Positions 1-12,476 are shown, counted from the stretch's first letter. The stretch is DNA of 64,000 nt from Riptortus pedestris (GCA_019009955.1 CM032230.1:22434001-22498000); one strand, 5' to 3'. Notes: generated from the sequence alone by a model not told the origin. Made by a program: numbers and translations.

Positions 1-877
1 AGGAGTTTCTGAAATAAAGATTTGTGCATTTCACGTCTAAAGGATGCGTCAAATTGAAAGTTTACCGTCATAAACTCGTTTGAGAATTTCCCTAACCAGG
101 ATCGATGGTCATTACGGAAATGTTTCTAAAACGGCGTTATCTTATACGTACCTCGCCAAGGACCAGATGTCTTTCTGCTTTGAAAGTGCAGACATACAAA
201 ATGGCCAGCAGACCAACATATACCAGGTTACATTTATGCAACCCCCACTAAAATAGTACACACCGGCTAGTGACATCCATGTTGGGGCAATTAACTGTCA
301 TCCCTTGATATGTGGGCAACCCGTGTCTATAGTAACCGCGATTAGCGGAAGTAAACCTATCATTGATTAACTGTCAATTTAATAGCTGATGATTGTATAA
401 GAGTGAAAGCCAACTCTATGAGCATGGCCTCCTTTATCAATGAGACTTACTAGTTTGGCTAACAGCGTGTGCCTTTTATACTACGGCCGTCTCATTGTGA
501 AATACGCTCCTTTAATTCTCTTAACAGTTTGATCTACTTTTCAATGTTACATAATTTGAATTTAGGGTCTTCGAGCTTGGCCTTTATTTAACGTGAAAGG
601 CTGCAAATATACTTACACACATCTTCCAATGTTATACCAGATTAATTTAGAAGATCAACTTGAGATAGTACACATAGTACACTATTGATTAATTTCTTCA
701 AATTCCCATCTATCCTAACCAGACGACGACAATGAAGTTCGTTCAAAACTATATGTTTATCCGATCCTGCAAAGTTGAAATACAATCGAAGACGAGGATG
801 TGCTCCGTTAACGTTTAAATACTTATATATTTGTCTATTACAGCTCTAGCGCTCATAATTTTTGTAATATCGCTACA
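1..877. other. No recognised gene; AT-rich, traces of the common repeat
   Basis: No ORF of note. A weak common-repeat 5' block is visible near 690-760 (CAAATTCCCATCTATCCTAA, CAATGAAGTTCGTTCAAAAC). Confidence 0.5.
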
Positions 878-2010
878 GAAGGGAAAATCCCATTAGGTGA
901 AATCAGTTGGACTCATGGTGGGGTTTTCCATACATTTCTTTAAATGTCCATTGATCCTACTCAGGTGATAAGAAAATAAGGTCCGTTCAAAATTTTATAT
1001 CTATATTTGTCTGTTGCTACCTACTAAAATGCAATTTTTGTCTGATCGTTACCAACCTAGATATTTAAACGTTCTATGTAAAAATGAAGACCAAATTCGA
1101 AAAAGGCTAAAATAAGGAAAAGTGGGAGGGGGGAGGCTAGAAGGGGAGAATTTCGAAAATTTTAAGTATTTCTGTTGTTATTAGTCGGAACGAAAAATTG
1201 TATAGAATCAATCGTATGAATGTTGAATCAATGGAATGGTCTATGAATGCTGTTCTTATTCTGGACCCAATATTTTTTTTTTATATATATTCTTCATATT
1301 TTATGGTGAGGGTCACCAATAAAAAACATTTCTTTCGGTGCAAACTTTATTGAAACCGCCTAACATGTTTCGTGGCTTCTTACCACCTCTTAAGGGGCTA
1401 TCCATTTCTGAAGTGCTCATTCCCTCTTACATTCCTCACTGAGGAGGTAGTTGATAAGTTCCTCAGTGAGGACAGTCGCAACGCGTGTTAGAGGGAAACG
1501 GTGCCCGTTTCCCCCCGTTGCCCCCGGCACTTCAGAAATGAATAGCAAGCCACGAAACAAGTAAGGCAATATCAAGTTTTTACCGAAGGAAATGTGTTTT
1601 ATTGGTGACCGTTGCCATAAAATATGAAGAATGAATGTTGTTCTGTACACATAATCTGTATCATGAATATAAACCGAGATATTTGGATTTTATAGTTTCC
1701 GGCTTCCAGTAAACCCCCACTCCCACTCATATCATTAATTATTTTAATTAGCAGTTATATCATGAACCACTTCATTCCAAGGTTAAATACCAAATATAGT
1801 TTTCATTGAACTATTATTTTCGGAGACACATGCAAATACGTCATGTCATGGCGCCATCATTAGGAATTTTCGTTCTTTACTAGAAACTTCTAAATTATCT
1901 ACACCATACTCGAATATTTAGTCGTTTCAGTCAACACTAAAGTCATCCTATTGTTTTCATTGAACTTGTACTTCGTGAGATATATGCAAATACGTTCTGA
2001 CCCCCCCCCC
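878..2010 (+). mobile_element. Common repeat copies, diverged, with nested foldback
   Basis: Shows GAAATCAGTTGGACTCATG, GTCCGTTCAAAATTTTATAT, GATCGTTACCAACC, a G-rich run at about 1124-1145 and, after the foldback at 1289-1632, ATAAACCGAGATATTTGG. Fragments of a second copy follow to about 2010. A weak fragment of the 5' block also lies near 690-760. Confidence 0.65.
1289..1632. mobile_element. Foldback/MITE-like element with long inverted repeats
   Basis: Imperfect inverted arms 1289-1416 and 1527-1632 start with an 18-bp exact match (ATTCTTCATATTTTATGG) and end with GAAGTGC/GCACTTC. The loop contains a second exact pair, TCCTCACTGAGGA at 1433-1445 and its complement at 1460-1472. It is inserted in a copy of the common repeat. 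No coding potential. Confidence 0.8.
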
Positions 2011-2690
2011 CCTTTTGTTCTTGGATTCCTAAAATTTCAGTGATTGAGAGGGAAAAAATGTCTGATTCATTATAAATTACAGCGCTAGCTGTAATAAATA
2101 GTTTTCGATAAAATTAATATGTTATATTCAGATATATTTCATTAATTGTTTTTCTTTCCGGTCTAGAATATTTCTCTATCTATTCAGCTTTTTTAGTTAT
2201 TAGTTAACCAGTTTGTTTGCAATTCAGATGCTTTCCGTTTTAGAGATTATTAACCAGTAAATTGACTGAAGTATTTCTCATTACAGTTTGTATTTATTCA
2301 CTTCATGTGTTACCCGTATGTACCTAGATTTATCTGTTGTAAACCTTTCCTGCATGACGGACTTTTGTAAAAAATACCATAAAGAGAAAATACTTTTTCC
2401 CCTGTGGCCTGAAGATTGCTGGTGACGGGACAGCTGGTAAGGCGGCTGGCTGGGCCTACCTGTTTGGGGGAAGGCGGCAATCAGCTGTTTCAATAGGCCT
2501 ATGCCCTAGAAACCTACCAGGAGATCAGCATCATTCAGGAGCTGCCTTCTCCCTCGGCCCTTCCCCCCTCCACTAGTCCCCAGGCTCCATCCCCTCAGGT
2601 AGCATGTCAGAACTCTCCAACATGCTATGTCGGATGCCCAATGCCCAAGTATCTATCTTTATTGGGATAAAAGCAAATTGCAAGGGTAGA
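2011..2690. other. No recognised gene
   Basis: 2390-2640 is GC-richer and directly precedes the LINE 3' end. It may be decayed LINE coding sequence, but no clear motif was read. Confidence 0.35.
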
Positions 2691-3425
2691 CCTGTCTCAA
2701 CAAGACTCACGTACCGACACAATACATAAATGGAACAGAGAATGGAATACAAGTAACAAATCTTACAGCTCACACTAATATATACTAAATATAACACAAC
2801 TACTACAACACAATTAAGAGTGACCATCACAAATGCATACAATTTTTAATGGAACATGGACAGACAGGACATTATTTAACAAGATTTAAAATTCAAGACA
2901 ATGGCAAATGTACTTGCAACACAAACGTTTTTACATATAATCAAGATAAATCAAAAATCATAATGAATATAATTTAAAAAGAGGTACCTCTCATAAAGTT
3001 CAATCAAAAGGATAGAAATTGATGTAGCAAAAATACATTAGAATATAAAGTTGATTATGAGGAAAGAGAATTATATTTCAATATATATGCCTTACACAGA
3101 CTCACAAATTAAAGAAGAGAAAAACTGTAACATCTGTTGAATTTAACTTTTAATATGTTTTTGTTTTTTTTTTAATTTTAATTACATAGGTTTATTTGTA
3201 ATTCTCTGCTTATTGCATAATTTTACACTTAGTCTCTTAGTTTTTATTTTAGTCTATATTTTTATTTTTTAGTATATGATAATATCCCATATAATAAATT
3301 AAGTATATATAGTAAAAATTTAATTAAACATAATCATGCATATAATATGCCATGTGGCAATGGAACGTGTACTCAAATAAATAACTTCTCATAGGGTTAC
3401 TATGAGGAGCAAAAAGAAATAAAAA
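2690..3425 (+). mobile_element. LINE 3' end, copy 1
   Basis: Nearly matches the 41.3-42.1 kb copy: CGTACCGACACAATAC, GGAACAGAGAATGGA, GGACAGACAGGACATTATTT and the 3' UTR TGCCATGTGGCAATGGAACG...GGGTTACTATGAGGAG with an A-rich tail. It is more decayed; the reading frame is broken by stops and a deletion. Confidence 0.78.
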
Positions 3426-3429
3426 AGCA

Positions 3430-4285
3430 GGTGGACCTATCTATGATTGTTAACATAATGCTTCGAGACTAAACCTATCCTTAAAAAAATGGTTATTCCT
3501 AAGAAAAGAAATGACATTTACTTAACTTCGTCGTGGGCAACGGCTTTACTGAATATTTAACTCCTCGTAGCTTACTAGTCGAGTTCAGCCAGTGACTTAG
3601 CGATAAGTAATTCTCTCTTTGTTACTTTACTTGATTCTTTGTAGTAGGCCGTATTATAAAGCGCCAGTATTTTCATTAGCTATATTTTGCCTAGTTCGAG
3701 CGTATACTGATGTCCATCTTATAGCTCCTGTTGGGGCTAACGGCACGCAAACTGCCAACTAAAGGAAGATGGCTTTGCTTACCCATTTATAAAACAATAT
3801 ATTATTTGGGAAGCATTTCCTTACTTCTATTTACATTAATGTAATTTTTAATGTTGCTACCACTTTAACACACATATATAAAGTTAATTTCAGTACAAAT
3901 TGTTATATTATTATTTCAAACTTATTGTACGTGAAAGAAAATATAATGAAAATGAAATTCCTACTATGTATGAGTGTATTTTCCCACAGAATAGGGTATC
4001 CAATACTACTGTTTAATATAAAATTAGGATGGCAAGAACTGTATCCTGAAATGTCTTGAGAGGGATGAACCATGGTTCTGTACAATCCCATATTATGAGT
4101 TTCGACCAATCAAAAATCGTTTCCTCATCACAAAATTGCCAAACTACAATACATACAACAGAATACTTCCAGCTTGTCCAATGAACCATCAACACATAAA
4201 GGAATGTAAGTACTTTCGTGAATGATTGTTTATCAAGAGCGTAGAATAGTCACCTCTTAAGTAGAATAGAAGTCTAAATATACTG
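3430..4285. other. No recognised gene or repeat
   Basis: Overlapping minus-strand ORFs of 60-70 codons near 4.0-4.2 kb show no motif. The rest is AT-rich. Confidence 0.4.
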
Positions 4286-4289
4286 TAGA

Positions 4290-6440
4290 AGTGTGTTTCC
4301 ATTTAGTCAGTATATGATATGAAGTTGTTTAAAGCTTGAAGAGAAGACTCTTTTAACATCACAATAATATTTGATGATTATCTGTTCTAAATTTGGCGCC
4401 AAAAATAATAGAAATATAAAATATTCTTGTGTACCTCGTCCTATTATTCGATCATGAGATGACTCAATCGCTTGGGTATTTTGGTTTGATATGAAACAAT
4501 TATTAAAACAGGGATGCTTTGACTGCAAAGCTGTTTTCAGAAACTAAAGGTTCGTTTTATTATAACGATTTTGGTTCTAAGAACTATTAAGTTTGCCAAC
4601 AAAATTTTAATTAATTTTTTGTCACAGTTCATGGATATTCGTTTTCAATATAGACAGAATAGTAGCAAGACTAAATCTTTTTCGTAATTCGAAAATAGAA
4701 AATCCTCTGGAAGATGTTTTTCCTCCAGTTTAGCAGGAATGACTATGTATATTCCAATAATGGTCCAAGTTAGTGAAGCATGCTTTTTTTTCGCGCGGAA
4801 AAACGTTGCTCGCCCTACCTATCAGAGACATTGATATCGTTTCTTCCAATTAAATCTTCGATCATGTCTGATTACTTTAAAAATCAGGGCTGGTGTATTA
4901 AAAAGGGTGTCAGCAGTTACATTCCAAGCAGTATCATTAGAAGAATGGCTTTCCTGCTCTGTCACTGCATTCACAGCCCAACCTATCCAGAGATGCATTA
5001 AGAGAAAGTATCACCCAATAGCAAGGTCCTCTTCCTTTAGTTGGCAGTTTACATCAGTCACAGCTAGAACTAAAGTAATATAGAGGCGGCAAGATATAGC
5101 TGATGAAAATTCCGGTGTGTCATAATACGACTACACAAAGGTGGAAATCCCACAAGTAAGTTCTAAATGTAGTAAAAGAAATTAAGTGTCTTAACAAGGC
5201 TCAATATTAGGGAAAGTGGGAGGCTCAGAATAGTTTTGGTAGGTATAGTAAAATGAAATCAGAGGTTTCCGAATTGATCCTATGAATATAAATACAACCT
5301 TCAGTTCATGATAATGTAGTGACAGCTGCGTAGCCGTTCTGGCATAATATTTCGCAAATAGAAGCACTTAAGAAACTTCACCAAGGAGAAAACTTAACAA
5401 GTAAGCCAGCTGCAGTTGTGTAGTACTTCATAGAGCATTTCTGTAAGTGCAGTTGGGAACATGGACGTGCTAATCAAAACTATGACAAATACTATACTTT
5501 CTTGTTGTTTTAAAACTAAAAGCTGCAGTAGTTCTGTATCAACGGAGTACTAATAGTCAATGCATCACCACGTAAACAGCTCTTCGCTCATTATAGTCAC
5601 GTTTTGAAAACAAGACTCTTTAAATATCGCAATTACATTTGAGGATTATTAGTTCTAACTTCACATACCCTACGATATGACAGAACTATTAACTCACAGC
5701 AGCCAATATATTCCACAAATTCTAACATATCTAAAACAAATACACATTTACAAAAACATATAGCACAAAATAGAATAGGTCTACAGCATACTTAAAAAGA
5801 TTTAAAAGGGTTAACTTTTATTATATTCTTTAGACAAAGCACGGATATGAGAAAGAATCAGATATTAAAGGAATATTTTCCATAATATAAAAATAAAGTA
5901 AAACAAAGGTAAGTGCATGAGAGAGTAAATATATTATTCAATTTATGCCAATCGCCATCGCTGTGGGGCAGAAACCAAATAATAAAATAATAATTTCTCA
6001 AAATCATAGAAAAATAAAATATTCTTGTGTACCTCGACCTATCATCTGATTTTGAGACGACCCTGTTGCCTGCGTATTTTGGTTTGATATGAAACAAATA
6101 TTAAAACAGGGATGCTCGCCCAGGCCTGTAGTATCCATAAAAAGACGAAGAATCTTGGAAAACTGTTTGCAGACACTAAAGGTTTGTTTTATTATATCGA
6201 TTTGGCTCCGATGAAACTGCTAATTTTGCCAATATACAACATAGTTTATGGATATTCGTTTACAATATAGGCAGAATAACTGCAAGACTATAATGCCAGA
6301 CAATGTCTTTTCTAGTCTAAATAATCCTATGAATATAACTATAAATATCATATAATATGAGACGTTCTGATATAGTATTTGGCAAATACAAGAACGCAAG
6401 ATACCTCACCCAGGACGAAACTTAAAGTAAGTAAACCAGC
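4290..6440. repeat. Diverged direct duplication (about 4290-5415 and 5590-6440)
   Basis: Both halves contain AAATATTCTTGTGTACCTCG, TATTTTGGTTTGATATGAAAC, AAAACAGGGATGCT, CATGGATATTCG/TATGGATATTCG, CCTATGAATATAA and a GCAAATA...AGCAC/ACGCAAG...CTTCACC/CCTCACC end. The second half has an insert at about 5655-5995 that is also found inverted at 22.64 kb. No coding. Confidence 0.65.
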
Positions 6441-6479
6441 AGAGTTTAGCAGATTTTTTGATTTTTTTATCAGCTTTTA

Positions 6480-6620
6480 GTAAACCCTCACTTCTACTCA
6501 TCGATTTTTACTTAGAGATATGGCATCAGTAGTGTAACTGGGAAATCTGGATAGTTTATGCAGCCCCTTGTGTGTGTATGTGTGTTTGTATATATATATA
6601 TATATATATATATGCTAAAG
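6480..6620 (+). mobile_element. Common repeat, 3' end fragment, with (TG)n(TA)n
   Basis: TAGTAAACCCTCACTTCTAC, then GGGAAATCTGGATAGTTTAT and GCAGCCCCTTGTGTG, where the hairpin runs into a (TG)/(TA) microsatellite. Confidence 0.6.
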
Positions 6621-6654
6621 AAATGAGTGTAGCTCTAGTAGCTCCCTTTCTTAA

Positions 6655-7808
6655 CCCAGTAGTGCCCGGTGTGTCCCTCATTTTATAGTTTTCTATATTA
6701 GTTAAAGAATCTCTGTTTAAACAGTTGTAATCATTAGAATTACGATATTTGATTTCCCCGTTGAAATATAAGCCTGATAAGACAGCGTGTTCGTGAGGAC
6801 ACGCTAAGCACTAAGGACGTTGAATGGAATTCGGTGGTCCCAATTGCATCAAATACTTATGGGGCACTTCCAACTACTACTGTAAAGCGATATTCCCAAC
6901 AATTAAAAAAAAATGTGCAAGTTCCATGCTCTGCGGTTTTTCCAAAATATAATGAAAAAATGGAATTTCAATTAGAAATCGAAAATGGTATTAGCCGCTG
7001 TTTTCATGGATTCTCGATGCCAGCGTCAGTAATGCCTGGCAAATTAAAAGGCAAAATGGAAATAACATAACCCAACTAGATTTCCGACGGGAGTTAGTTC
7101 AATTTTATCTTTATAAATATAGAAATGAACCAAAAACTCCAGGAAGACCATCAACCGGTTTACGTGCAGTATGATTAGATACAATCAATCATCTTATTCA
7201 AAGAATTCCTGACAAGAAAAAACGGAGATGTGTTGAAACATTATGCAAAGCTGAAAAAAAAATCATCCGCTGTTACAACACAATGCGGCAAGTGCAACGT
7301 AGGCCTTTGTGTAAATTGTTTTGAGGACTACCACACAAAGTAGTGAAAAATTATTTTAAAATAATGTATAATTATATAATCTGCAATAATTTATAGTTAT
7401 AATGGTGTGTTATTGAAGTTCAATTCTTTTTTTTTTAATTCAAGATGTTTTAGTAGATTTCATTTTTTTTTTGGACAATCCATGATTTATCGAATTTCAT
7501 TTTTTTTTTTTTAATATAAAATGTTATATATTATAACAAAATAATTTTTTTAGATAAATAAACCGACAAAATGGACAATAATAAGTATAATAACAAAATA
7601 ATTTGTTTGTTTTCACCCGTATCCTAACAAAACTTACTCCTTTCATGTAAGAGCTTAGCGTGTCCTCATGGACACAGGACATACCAAGGTTCCTGAATGC
7701 AATAATTTTTTTTTTTAAATTTTTATAATAATCTTTGATATCAATTGATCTTAAAAGAGGCAAAACTTTCAAAATTTTGACCAAAAACAAAATCTGGGCA
7801 CTACTGGG
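6655..7808 (+). mobile_element. Internally deleted piggyBac element
   Basis: The ends are perfect 13-bp inverted repeats, CCCAGTAGTGCCC at 6655-6667 and GGGCACTACTGGG at 7796-7808. TTAA lies directly outside each end (6651-6654 and 7809-7812), the hallmark of piggyBac insertion. Inside each end are GTGTCC-rich subterminal inverted repeats (near 6790 and 7660). The 1.15 kb length is less than half an autonomous element. Only the C-terminal part of the transposase survives. Confidence 0.88.
6825..7345 (+). pseudogene. piggyBac transposase C-terminal remnant
   Basis: The frame reads VVPIASNTYGALPTTTVKRYS, then VPCSAVFPKYNEKM. This matches the piggyBac pattern (valine-rich strand, then V-K-R-Y/W, then P..V..YN..M). 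After frame changes come NAWQIK, TQLDFRREL, GRPS and a degenerate Cys-rich end. The N-terminal and catalytic core parts are missing, and stops and frameshifts interrupt the rest, so it cannot encode an active enzyme. Confidence 0.75.
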
Positions 7809-7812
7809 TTAA

Positions 7813-8433
7813 AGTTAGACAAAAAGTGGTCTGAAGAGAGTTTGACATCCCTGAGAATCCTTGCTGACATGATTCCCTCGGCTGTATTACACAAACTCTG
7901 TTTGGAGACCAACAGCTGGGGGATTTGGGTCAGCTGCAGGCATCTGCATAGATAAAGATAGCATTGATATCCATGGATATCAGCTCGGGAAGATCTAGAT
8001 GCTGTAGATTCTTTGTCAAAGTCAGCTTCAACTCGAAACCAGTCGAGTGCGGTGAACCGTACCTATACCTTCGTGAACCACACCGAGCAACAAACTGTTA
8101 ACTCTTATTGAAACAACAGCTTAGCATTTATTATAAAGATACTTTTCTGTTTTTAACCTCAATTTTATAATCTTAGAATCCACATTAACTAGTTCTAACT
8201 AAGAGAACTAAGAGAGTCATAGACGTTAGTCATCCCTCGGAGCTGTCGGGCGTGTAAACTCGTTAGACGCCCGCTGATCTATAAGCGCTGTCACAATAGC
8301 GCGCTCGGGTAGGGAACCCGTTACTTAATGTTCTCCCTCGGTGGAGATTGAACGTGCAAGCCATCAAGATAGAGGTGAAGGATGCTGATAATGGTGGCTA
8401 AAGATCTCTAAGTTTGTATAGCAGAATATATAT
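7813..8433. other. No recognised gene
   Basis: Normal to slightly GC-rich sequence between piggyBac and the solo LTR. Contains TCGAAACCAGTCGAGTGCGG and a CGCGCTCGGGTAGGGAACCC patch. No coding motif. Confidence 0.35.
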
Positions 8434-9034
8434 TGTTGCGAAAATTAAATACATGAATAATCCTTCAGAGAGAGAGAGTCGCGTATTTGGGAAGTGCGAG
8501 ATAGATCAAAGAAGCCGACAGAGGGTCGAGCCCCTACTAGACTCGTCCAGCCCAGCGTCGAAGGAACCAGACAATTCCCCTTTGATGTATGCCGACGACC
8601 TATATAAAGAACGGGCCAGCCGCGAGCGAGTCAGTTTTATTCTCACCTGTCTTGATGTTCACATCAGTGCTACAGTGCGACTTAGTGCAGTGCGGTAAAG
8701 TGTTTTTATAAGAAGAACAGTGTTGTGCTTTGACTGTAAGTACCAGTTTAGTTCCGAAGTACCAGTGCAGTGCCGCGAAGTAAAGGACAGTGCAGTGCCG
8801 TCTTGTTGTGAATTTCAGTGACCGTGAGTGAATTATTGGACTGTGTAATCTGAAGAACAGTGACGCTATCAGTGTATACTGTGAGTAGTAATTAAGAATA
8901 ATTACCAAGTGTATTGTGCATTGTGAAATAAATTGTGCAGTGATAAAAACTGTGAAATGCGAGTATTTAATTTTGCAATCCAAAAGAACTCTTATTAAAA
9001 ACGTTATTACTGGTTTTGGTAATTAAACGTAACA
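8434..9034 (+). mobile_element. Solo LTR (601 bp)
   Basis: Starts TGTTGCG and ends CGTAACA (TG...CA), with ATAT directly repeated on both sides as a 4-bp target duplication. It contains a TATA box (TATATAAA, 8601-8608), a TCAGT initiator about 30 bp later (8631) and AATAAA at 8927-8932, in the order expected for U3-R-U5. No internal retrotransposon coding sequence adjoins it, so it is a recombined solo LTR. The superfamily was not determined. It sits in the TA tract of a copy of the common repeat. Confidence 0.72.
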
Positions 9035-9815
9035 ATATATATACAGTTTTGAACGGACCTCATTTTCGCCATCTACTAGAATTTCGATCGACGAGGAAAT
9101 TTTCCAAAAATCGCGTCATGATTACGACCTCATTACCTGATTTCCCTTAACCGAAATTTGCTAAATACACACATAATCTAAAATAAATCGAAGTTATTTA
9201 ACCAATGAACACGAAATCGTAGGTTGTGCCTAAAAGATATGCTACTTGCCGAGGATCACGAGAACAAGTTAATAAAAAAGTCCGGCAAGCAGGAGTTGCG
9301 TAAAATACGCAGATTTCTCAAAGTCTGCTGTAAAACACTACTGATCTCATTTAACCGTATAGTCTCTATTTCTGAGTTAAAGTCCCATAACTAGAAGTGG
9401 GTGGTGTACTGAAGGCTAAAAATACGAATAAATTACTTAATATATGACACAAATCATTGTATAGTGCAACAATTGTAGAGAGTAAAGGTTCAGCTGAAAA
9501 GTAATTACTGCAAATATCTACTTTAAAAATCAAGATAGTGAAAGAAACATATATATAGAATGGTTTTATTCAGTTTTCGATCCAACGATTATTTGTTAAT
9601 GAGCAGAGGTATTTTCAAATTCCGAACTGATCCGATTTCAGCTATGAACAAATATGATCTATATGCTAGAAATTGCGACCGCGTTAACAGACAAATTTAT
9701 ATGTATATATAGTTTTGAAGGAACTTGATTTTCGTCCTACTGGGTAGGATCAATGGACATTTAAATACATTTTTCGAAAATCAATAGCTGCTAATAAATG
9801 CATATTGGTTAAGTG
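9035..9815 (-). mobile_element. Common repeat, two minus-strand fragments
   Basis: 9035-9175 carries the TTTTGAACGGACCTCATTTT to GATTTCCCTTAA 5' block directly after the solo LTR. 9300-9815 carries a variant 3' end (ACGCAGATTTCTC), GATCCGATTTCAGC and TTTTGAAGGAACTTGATTTT. Confidence 0.65.
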
Positions 9816-10531
9816 TGTGTAGTATTTAGCCTACTATGCCAGGTTACACTCCGAGCTTACCCTCAGCAAATCTACAACCACTATGTTCTTGAAATAATAA
9901 TGGAATTCCTTCAAAACTTTGAAGTTTTTCCATCTGTATTTCAAGGAAAACCAATATAAAGCCACAACTTTATACAATTATAGCGTGTCACAGCAATGTG
10001 TAAATCCTTAACTTGCAATTTAATAAGGTATAATAAATGAGAAAAAATATGCTTATTATATTATCACAATAAACAAAATAAAACATAATGTATTATTTGC
10101 CATACCATTTATATGTCATAGAAAAGATATTATACTTTAAGAAATGCCTCATCTCTTTTGATTCGCCGACAAGTGATTACTGCCATATTTTAGGATGATT
10201 ACGGTTGTATGCTAATGTTTAATAAACGTCGCACATGATTTTTGAAGTGACAGCACATTGATTTCATAATTGGCATGCGATTCTGCACGTGACTCTCTAC
10301 CTTGATCACAGTAGAACCAGCCTCCAACAGTTACAGCATTCCATTCCATTTCAATTATATTCATTATATTTTCCTATTGTGACAACCATCTCTCCGATAA
10401 CTAATAGGACTGTTAATGAAAGTGAACTTTTATGGTAATAAATTTATGCAACTGAACTTATACATGCAGCAATTATTTGAACACACACGCTCTCTCACAC
10501 TCACTCAACAGATGTATGCGTGTAAGTAAGT

Positions 10532-10538
<7 letters not shown>

Positions 10539-10570
<32 letters not shown>

Positions 10571-10582
10571 CACACACACACG

Positions 10583-10660
<78 letters not shown>
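10539..10660. repeat. (CA)n(TA)n microsatellite
   Basis: About 70 bp of CA followed by about 55 bp of TA. ORFs on both strands here are repeat artefacts. Confidence 0.95.
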
Positions 10661-10664
<4 letters not shown>

Positions 10665-10729
10665 AAGTGTCCAAACTGGACCAATTTAAGTAACAAATGG
10701 ATTTAGGTGTTCTTTATACAAAAAAATAA

Positions 10730-11290
10730 GATACAGAATTAGCTACGTTTCTAGAGCTGTGCGTACATTAAAGAGATTTCCCACGTGCAGGTATGACACA
10801 CAACTGATCTCATTTCACCATATATTTTCTATTTCTAAATACCAATCCGATGAATAAATGAAGAAAATTTACGAAAATCGCGCCATGTGCGCGACCTCAA
10901 TAGCTGATTTCCTTTAAGTGAAAATGGTGGCTTAGCTGTAAGCTGAAAGCATGAAAATACAAATACCCCACTTAATATTTGAGATACGACAAAATGTATA
11001 GAACAACAATTGAAGTGCATCAATAGCTTACCAAGGTGGGTTCTACAGCAGTTTACGATCCGGCTTACAATGAAGAAGATAAGGAATTTTTGATTTTCTC
11101 CATCTTTTATCTATTTCAGACATCACGACTATGATATTTAGTGTTAAATGTCGAGTTTCGTATAGACCAAATAAACATTTTCTATATAAGAACGTAAGAT
11201 CTTACTTGATGACGCCATCAAACGACGTATTTGCTTGTATCTCACACAGCAATAGGTCAATGAAAACAATGCTTTGTATCTAACCTTCGA
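10730..11290 (-). mobile_element. Common repeat, minus-strand variant fragments
   Basis: 10770-10960 reads CCCACGTGCAGG, CTGATCTCATTTCACC and CAATAGCTGATTTCC. 11040-11290 reads TTTACGATCCGGCTTACAAT, GTCGAGTTTCGTATAGACC and GACGCCATCAAACGACGTAT, a subfamily also seen near 13.4 and 56.6 kb. Confidence 0.55.
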
Positions 11291-11329
11291 GGAAAGTGGT
11301 GCATGATATCAACTTATTGCTAATATGGC

Positions 11330-11480
11330 ACGTTAACCTCTCTTCTGTTTCATTTTGACAATTCCTTATGTTTGAATTTAATATAATTTTAGATAATATA
11401 AATGTACTAGTATATAGGAATAAAATATATAATATAAAATAGGAATACTTTTTTTTATATATATAATAATGCAGAGAGTG
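11330..11480 (+). mobile_element. LINE 3' UTR fragment
   Basis: AACCTCTCTTCTGTTTCATT and TAGATAATATAAATGTACTAGTATATAGG match the reverse complement of 13.95-14.05 kb. Confidence 0.6.
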
Positions 11481-11489
11481 CATCATCGT

Positions 11490-11845
11490 CAGTGCCCGAA
11501 GGTCTTGGGATGTTGACCTGACGGCTCCTGGAGCTGGACTCCAAGAGCCGTCTTAGCCTGGTTGCCATTTTCTATTTCTCCCTATCCGTATGATCTTCAT
11601 CAACACGACCCTTGCCGAACGCCTATGGGATCTCAACTCTTTTATTTCAACCTGGAGGCTTCGAATGGGGCTCCCATCTCATACATGTCCATTCTCTCCT
11701 GATGACTCTAACCTCAAGCTTATGACCTCCCTTCCTTCTGTGTGGTCTCATTATCTACTCTGCTTCGACTTCTTGTTGCCATGGTTCGACTGCATATCAC
11801 CTGTACCACTGGTTTCCAAAGATTCTTCTTCGAATCACGTCGAAC
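11490..11845. other. Mildly GC-richer stretch, unrecognised
   Basis: Contains an inverted word pair (GACGGCTCCTGGAG ... CTCCAAGAGCCGTC, about 11520-11555) and a 97-residue plus-strand ORF at 11590-11883 without recognisable motifs. Possibly part of an old retroelement. Confidence 0.3.
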
Positions 11846-12137
11846 ATTTCAGCAGATTTCAATTAAGGGAAACCTACAATTGAGGTTGTATTCATGTCCG
11901 ATTTTAACGAAAATTAAGGGAGTTGTATGTATTTCTGTTTTCAGACTCAGAAGACTCCCCCACTTACATTGAATGATTTTTACTATAAGTAATTGAGTAC
12001 ATTTCAAATTCTGTTTACTCGGGTCTCTTACTGCGAGAGATAGATGGGGAGATACATGGTCATATAAGATGACCAGTGTGTAATGCTAGCACGTGGGAAA
12101 TCTGTTTAGTTTACGCAGCCCCTGCGTGACGGGCTTT
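11845..12137 (+). mobile_element. Common repeat, short plus-strand copy
   Basis: Starts TTTCAGCAGATTTCAATTAA and ends CACGTGGGAAATCTG...GCAGCCCCTGCGTGACGGG. The TA tract and middle are deleted. Confidence 0.7.
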
Positions 12138-12389
12138 CATATATCATTACAGGTGACAATAACAGTGAGGCGAGACAAATGAATATGCGTATTGCTCTGG
12201 CATCTAGCGGTAAACGTTCGAACTATTGTTCTACAATAATTTCTGGCTTTATTTCCTTGTATAAGCACACCAAAATGAATGAATATTTAGCAGGATATTC
12301 TAGTTTATTTGTTATCATGCTTACTATTTCATTTATATGTAGATATTGAACAAACCTTAAATACGGAATACATACATAATTAAATATGT

Positions 12390-12410
12390 TAGCAGATTTC
12401 CCTTAAGGGA

Positions 12411-12476
<66 letters not shown>

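Noticed and set aside
8414..8983. Two overlapping ORFs, 94 and 127 codons
   Set aside because: They lie within the solo LTR on opposite strands, without protein motifs.
10477..10696. ORFs on both strands in the (CA)n(TA)n tract
   Set aside because: Pure microsatellite translations (His-Thr and Ile-Tyr repeats); the same applies to ORFs at 17897, 21949, 33668, 39038, 46991, 51209 and 58945.
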